A stretch of DNA of 64,000 bases from Xiphias gladius. Its lineage: Eukaryota > Chordata > Actinopteri > Istiophoriformes > Xiphiidae. Of this stretch, positions 59,482 to 64,000 are shown one piece after another. Location of the stretch: contig NC_053405.1 in NCBI RefSeq assembly GCF_016859285.1, positions 6,051,760-6,115,759 of the forward strand. Reading direction: 5' to 3'. Under the pieces are notes generated by a model. It saw nothing but the letters and a program-made list of their open reading frames with translations. It had not been told where the DNA came from and made no database searches. The translations under genes and the position numbers were made by a program. Positions within the stretch are counted from its first letter, which is position 1. Every line of letters starts with the position of its first letter.

Positions 59482-61805
59482 AACTCCCGTTCTTGACTCA
59501 GTGAAAACAATAGGAGTGACCTCAGCCTCATTTATGGATGGTTTCCATGGCATTATAACGGTCATTCCTCAGCGATGACGGTGTGGGTTACTTCATTGTG
59601 GTGCAAAATCACACATTCACACACGCCTTCCTGTTCATTCGATTACATTGATTGGAGGGGTGGGTACACACAATAGTGGCCACATTACCTGCATGACTAT
59701 GAAACTCTGTGTGTGTGTGTGAATACCACTCGTGTGGTATTACATCATGCTGTCAATTGTATTTTTTTTTAATGTTTTTGTGTTTTCTACTGTGGTGAAA
59801 ACATATAGATGGACAGGGAGGATGCATAGAGATAAACTCTCTAATGGGCTGATTGATTGAAGAGTAAATGGATTGATTGTAACACTGATGGACTGATGTA
59901 TCAACAGGAGCTGGGTGAACTGGGAAAACCAGCTTTCTACCAGGGCAGAGTGGCCCAAGCCATTGTTGATGTCATCAGCCAACATGGAGGAGTCATGACC
60001 GTGGATGACCTCAGCAGCCATGAAAGTGAGGTCATCACCCCCACAAGCACAGATTACAAGGTGAGGTCGGCGACCATAGACGCTTATCGTATCTGTATTT
60101 TAATAACCTGGTAAGCAGAGTGAATGACACCCATTGTGTGTTCAGGGCGTGTGTCTGTGGGAGCCCCCTCCTAACAGTCAGGGACTTGCTGCCCTGCTGC
60201 TGCTCAACATCCTGGAGAACTTCCCTCTCAAAGGTAACCACACTGAGGCAAAGTACAACTATGGATGATTCAGAATGAAAGGGGTAGTTCACCGGAATTG
60301 CCCCGGTCCAGACAGTCCCAGTCTTATGTGCTGAAATTGTGAGCTTTCCGCCTCTGAAAATCCAGTCCCCGACCCAGTACGGTGGAGGTGAATCTTTGTT
60401 TGTGCTGCTTAAAACATTAAAAAACTCAACAGCAGTGCATCCGCAGTGAGTGAAGGGAGGTTTGTTTCTGGAAGGACACGTGGCTGTTGGTTTTTAGGAG
60501 TGTACATTCTGACCCTTTGAAGACTACAATACCCGACCGAGTGCTCAGATAAGTTGATTTATAGATGTGAGGTCCAATTTTCCATCACTGTCCTGTGATG
60601 TACTGTATCACTATTGCTATTATGATTATTACTGTTATGACCAATAAAGTTGACTTTATCACGTTTCAAAGCAGTTTCCCTGCTCAAATTGAAACTAGAT
60701 CAGCCCTGGAATTTTGACTCAGGACACCAAACCAGTGCCAGCTCAGTGCCCCCAATGACATCCGACTTGACTGTCTGGAAATAGGCGTGACATAAACGAG
60801 GTCTGTGATTCATGTTGTGTAAGTCACTATTGGCTCTGATCCACCTCTGAGCAGACCACCAGCTCAAACTGGTCAGGGCAAAAACCAAAGGTGACTATTG
60901 CATCTACAGCAAAGGAAGCTCTTTTATGTATCTGGGTTTTTGTTTTTCCACACACTTAATGGGAACAAAATCAGGTTTTCTCCAGTTATGAAAAACAGTT
61001 TTTCTTAGATCTGAAAGAGGTTAAATGCGTTGAAGCTGTATAATATAAAATAAGAGCAATGGCCTTAGAAACTCTTAACTTCATCAACACACAAGTGGTC
61101 TTGAGCTAGCTCTTTGAGACCTGATCTCTGTGAAATACAGTGCAGAACAACACGGCAACCAGAGCTGTGAAGATGAAATATTCCACACAATGATTCTATA
61201 ACTGTTGAAGGAATAAATCTCAGTGTTAAATATCTGTAGTCAGATACTCGAATTAAATAAAGAAAAGAGGAGAAAAATGTCATATTTATTTATTTATTAC
61301 ATACTGTATAAGTGTGTACATACTTTACATGTCTGAAATTGTTGCTGTCTCTTTCTTTTTTCCCCTTCCTCAAAGGAGGGGAGGAAGACATAAAAATTTG
61401 GTCACAAAATGCATCTTTTTGTGTGCACTTTGTGTGTGTGTGTGTGTATGTATGTGTGGTCGTGTGTAGCTCTGGGCCATAACAGCTCTGACTACATCCA
61501 TGTGTTGGTGGAGGCTGTGCGTCTGGCACTAACAGACGCTCTGTGTTACCTGGGCGATCCAGACCATGTGACCGTCCCTCTGGAAACATTACTGGACAAG
61601 TGCTACAGCCACCAGCGAGCGCAGCACATTAGCATGGAAAGGTGTGTGTTTCTCTATGTGTGTCTGTGTGTGTCTGTCTGTCTGTCTGTGTGTCTGTAAG
61701 TACCAGGGTGTACCAGTTGTGCTTTGTTGACTTAAGATAAGACTGTCGACTTTTGCCTCCCCACAACCTTAACATTCATATCTTCATGCCTCATCCTTCC
61801 TCCTG

Positions 61806-61902
<97 letters not shown>

Positions 61903-63482
61903 GTGTGTGCGTGTGTGTGCGCGTGTGTGTGTGTGTATTTTTGCAACAATTTGTAGTAACTGGCCGATGCTACAGACTTTGAACTTTAGGTCTTTATCAG
62001 TTGTAGGACAAATAGACAAAAAGACTATAAAAATATAAAACAACATAATGATCCCTTAAAGTGCGCGCGCACACACAAACACACACACACACACACACGC
62101 ATGCATGCACATATTCTGTGGGACTAAATCCTGCTGTTTATAATGTTGTTTTATATTCTAATAACCTTAAATTACTGAGGGCATGTGTCTGCATTAAGCA
62201 ACACCCGCTAATACTTACACGAATCCTACACCTTTCATTCATTCAGTATTGTGTAAATCAACCTTAAAGATTTAACCAACCCTAAATTAAATGTGAATTG
62301 GAAACTAATGTCTCTCATTAACACAAACAGTAAGAAAATCCTTATCTTCACAGTCCCTGTGTTTACACACACATAATAACAAATCGGATGTAAGCAGGGA
62401 ATAACAAATCATGTTTACACACACTGCAACAACCTGGTTACTTTAACTCTTTGAGTGGAGACCAGCAGCTTTGGACAGTCCATTGGAGAGGCCTGATTGG
62501 GGACCAGCTGCTTTACATGCAGCTGCTCAGCCAACACCCTATTTTGAGTCAGTAGCATACAGTTTATTAGTGATATACGATGCTGCAGGCTGAAGCCTCT
62601 TTTTGTTTGTCTGTTGTTGTTTTGGAATGATGGCGCTGTGGGGGAGGACAGGCTCAGTATTGAGAAAGCACACAATCGTAAAGATTATCCAAATTATAGC
62701 AGCTGTGCTTCCTTTATGCAAAGTTGGCAGGTGCAGCCTTTATTCTGCTATTAAAGGATGTTCCTTTCAATTTACATTTCTCTGAAAAATAAAACAGACC
62801 TTCCCGTCATTTTTAGATACAAAAAGTCTTGAAGTGATGTTTCACTCCTCATTGCAACAGTTTAAAGAAATCCAGATACATGTCAGTTTTCTGTTGTGCA
62901 AATATTGTTAGAGAGGAAAAGCACATAATGTCCCTTCAGTACTGACATATGTTGACAAAAGAGGTTTTTACATTTAAAAACAGAATGAAGATTTACCAAG
63001 CAAAGTGTTAAAACATCCTATCACCCTATAACTACAGTATTTTATCTTTTATGATATTTGTGTCATTTGTTTTACATAATAGTAATTTAAAAAATAATAA
63101 TAAAAAAATAACACCAATAAAAACATCAACAATAATAAAAAATAACAACAATAACAAATTTAAATAATAACAACAACAATAATAATAATGATGATAATAA
63201 CTCACACCAAATACCAACAGAACTAATTGTTAAGATAAAAACTTGACACAGGACCTCAGGGTTTTTTCACCATTAATTCTTTGTGTCCTCAATATTAAAA
63301 TTTTTGTGTGTGTGTGTATTTGTAGGGCCATGGAGGGAGTGAAGCCTGGCCTACTGCCAGGGAGCGACACAGTCTATTTCTGTGTGACTGACAGTCAGGG
63401 GAACGCCTGTTCATTTATTAACAGCCTCTATATGAGGTTTGGGACCGGGCTGGTACCAAAGGATTGTGGATTCTCACTACAG
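54094..63482 (+). CDS. YwrD-type gamma-glutamyltransferase / glutathione hydrolase-like, 3'-partial, 8 exons
   Basis: Ntn-hydrolase of the gamma-glutamyltransferase superfamily, closer to bacterial YwrD-type proteins than to vertebrate GGT1/5/7. Exons: 54094-54193, 55424-55577, 55656-55809, 57944-58150, 59908-60060, 60146-60233, 61470-61641 and 63326-63482. They give 395 codons with all phases matching. Exon 1 starts [16 protein letters not shown] and has the family motif VASSQPLAS; it joins in frame to [20 protein letters not shown]. Next come [14 protein letters not shown] and [12 protein letters not shown] (substrate region). The autocleavage point and nucleophile are in [18 protein letters not shown], with the predicted catalytic Thr at residue 358 (codon 63369-63371). 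The rest of the small subunit is right of the window. No signal peptide or N-terminal membrane anchor is seen, unlike GGT1, so a cytosolic location is likely. Substrate is not predictable from sequence. Confidence 0.9.
54623..54650. repeat. (GT)n microsatellite
   Basis: About 14 GT units lie in intron 1 of the GGT-like gene. Confidence 0.9.
54676..54960. repeat. Percomorph-type dispersed repeat, copy f (reverse orientation)
   Basis: It begins ttgattaatcgattagtcgt and contains aatttaccatcatacaagaa and gggaacctggaaccaggaac, the reverse complements of blocks in the other copies. It lies in intron 1 of the GGT-like gene. Confidence 0.65.
55810..57943 (+). other. GGT-like gene intron 3
   Basis: AT-rich intron without a supported exon on either strand. 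Confidence 0.5.
58151..59907 (+). other. GGT-like gene intron 4 with purine-rich tract and (CA)n
   Basis: A long purine-rich stretch occupies about 58430-58690 and a CA microsatellite lies at 59440-59477. No exon is seen. Confidence 0.55.
61810..61938. repeat. Long (GT)n microsatellite
   Basis: About 128 bases of GT units have only a few GC interruptions. A second CA/TG tract lies at 62063-62100. Both are in intron 7 of the GGT-like gene. Confidence 0.97.
63084..63200. repeat. AAT/AAC trinucleotide-rich tract
   Basis: Degenerate AAT and AAC units dominate about 115 bases upstream of exon 8 of the GGT-like gene. Confidence 0.85.
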
Positions 63483-64000
63483 GTCAGAAGGCTTAGAAGG
63501 AGTGTGTGTCTGTGTGCGCGAGCGTGAAAGGTAGCGTCGGGTGCGTAAAACTAACAAGCTGCCGGATCACTGCAGAGTGGGTGGCGACTCCAGTGGATCT
63601 GATGAAGTCCAGATTCATTTTTGGTTAATTTTGGCTGACTTTCTGTGCATTCATTTTTGTCATTTGCTATAAGCCTGATCAAGAAAAATGACACAGGCAC
63701 CTATAAAAAGTTACATACCTTTGGTGATAATAATTCAAAATATTATTATTGAACAGGTCAAGGTTGTAAAAAATATTGTTTCACTATTCATACACACAAA
63801 TTCAACAGAGAAATGTAAGAAATAAAACTATAATACAGTCTATTTACATGTAAAGTGACCTTTTCCCAACTTGTTTGTGTGCCTTTTTTTATTGAAAGTC
63901 TGTGGTTGCCTGTAAATCACCGAAAACGCTAATAATTCACAGTTTAAAAAAGAAATTTCAAATAAAAATTTGTTATAGTCTACAGAGATAATTCAGATAG
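63483..64000 (+). other. GGT-like gene intron 8, truncated by the window end
   Basis: A GT donor follows exon 8 at 63483. The rest is AT-rich with nothing recognisable. Confidence 0.55.

Noticed and set aside
61732-62046. Long HTHTHT / CVCVCV open frames
   Set aside because: These are translations of the GT/CA microsatellite on both strands, not genes.

Overview
This window reads as nuclear DNA from a ray-finned fish, most likely a percomorph teleost. Genes are split into short exons by GT-AG introns, long CA/GT microsatellites are frequent, and several dispersed elements that I recognise as common in percomorph genomes sit in the introns. There are no operons, CRISPR arrays, phage or plasmid features. 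All gene names come from protein motifs and reading-frame continuity across splice sites, not from a database search.

Layout, left to right. (1) henmt1 (+, 5' end outside the window, CDS 270-5007), the small-RNA 2'-O-methyltransferase of the piRNA pathway. (2) eeig2/fam102b (-, CDS 8539-24272, 11 exons), an N-terminal C2-domain protein with a roughly 3.2 kb 3' UTR. It is tail to tail with henmt1. (3) slc25a24 (+, CDS 27198-40086, 10 exons), the EF-hand-regulated mitochondrial ATP-Mg/Pi carrier, divergent from eeig2. A probable second promoter and first exon at 35941-36048 would give an isoform without EF-hands. (4) tmem69 (-, CDS 42139-43115), a small multi-pass membrane protein, tail to tail with slc25a24. 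(5) A tm4sf4-like gene (-, CDS 47199-52018, 5 exons). (6) A YwrD-type gamma-glutamyltransferase/glutathione hydrolase-like gene (+, CDS from 54094, 8 exons seen, 3' end outside the window). For genes 2 to 5 the exon lengths add up to an intact reading frame from ATG to stop. For the two partial genes every visible splice phase is compatible.

The henmt1-eeig2-slc25a24 block matches the gene order I know from human 1p13. TMEM69 and TM4SF4 lie elsewhere in human, so the ancestral block appears to end after slc25a24. The genes do not form one pathway. What they share is layout: alternating convergent and divergent pairs with short intergenic spacers.

Introns and spacers hold microsatellites, a MITE with terminal inverted repeats, at least six copies of one percomorph-type dispersed repeat, a diverged local duplication in eeig2 intron 1, and a perfect 19-bp palindrome in slc25a24 intron 3. 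I found no convincing evidence of an undescribed biological system. The best leads are the EF-hand-less slc25a24 exon, a GC-AG intron in the same gene, the tmem69 stop codon overlapping its poly(A) signal, and the palindrome.
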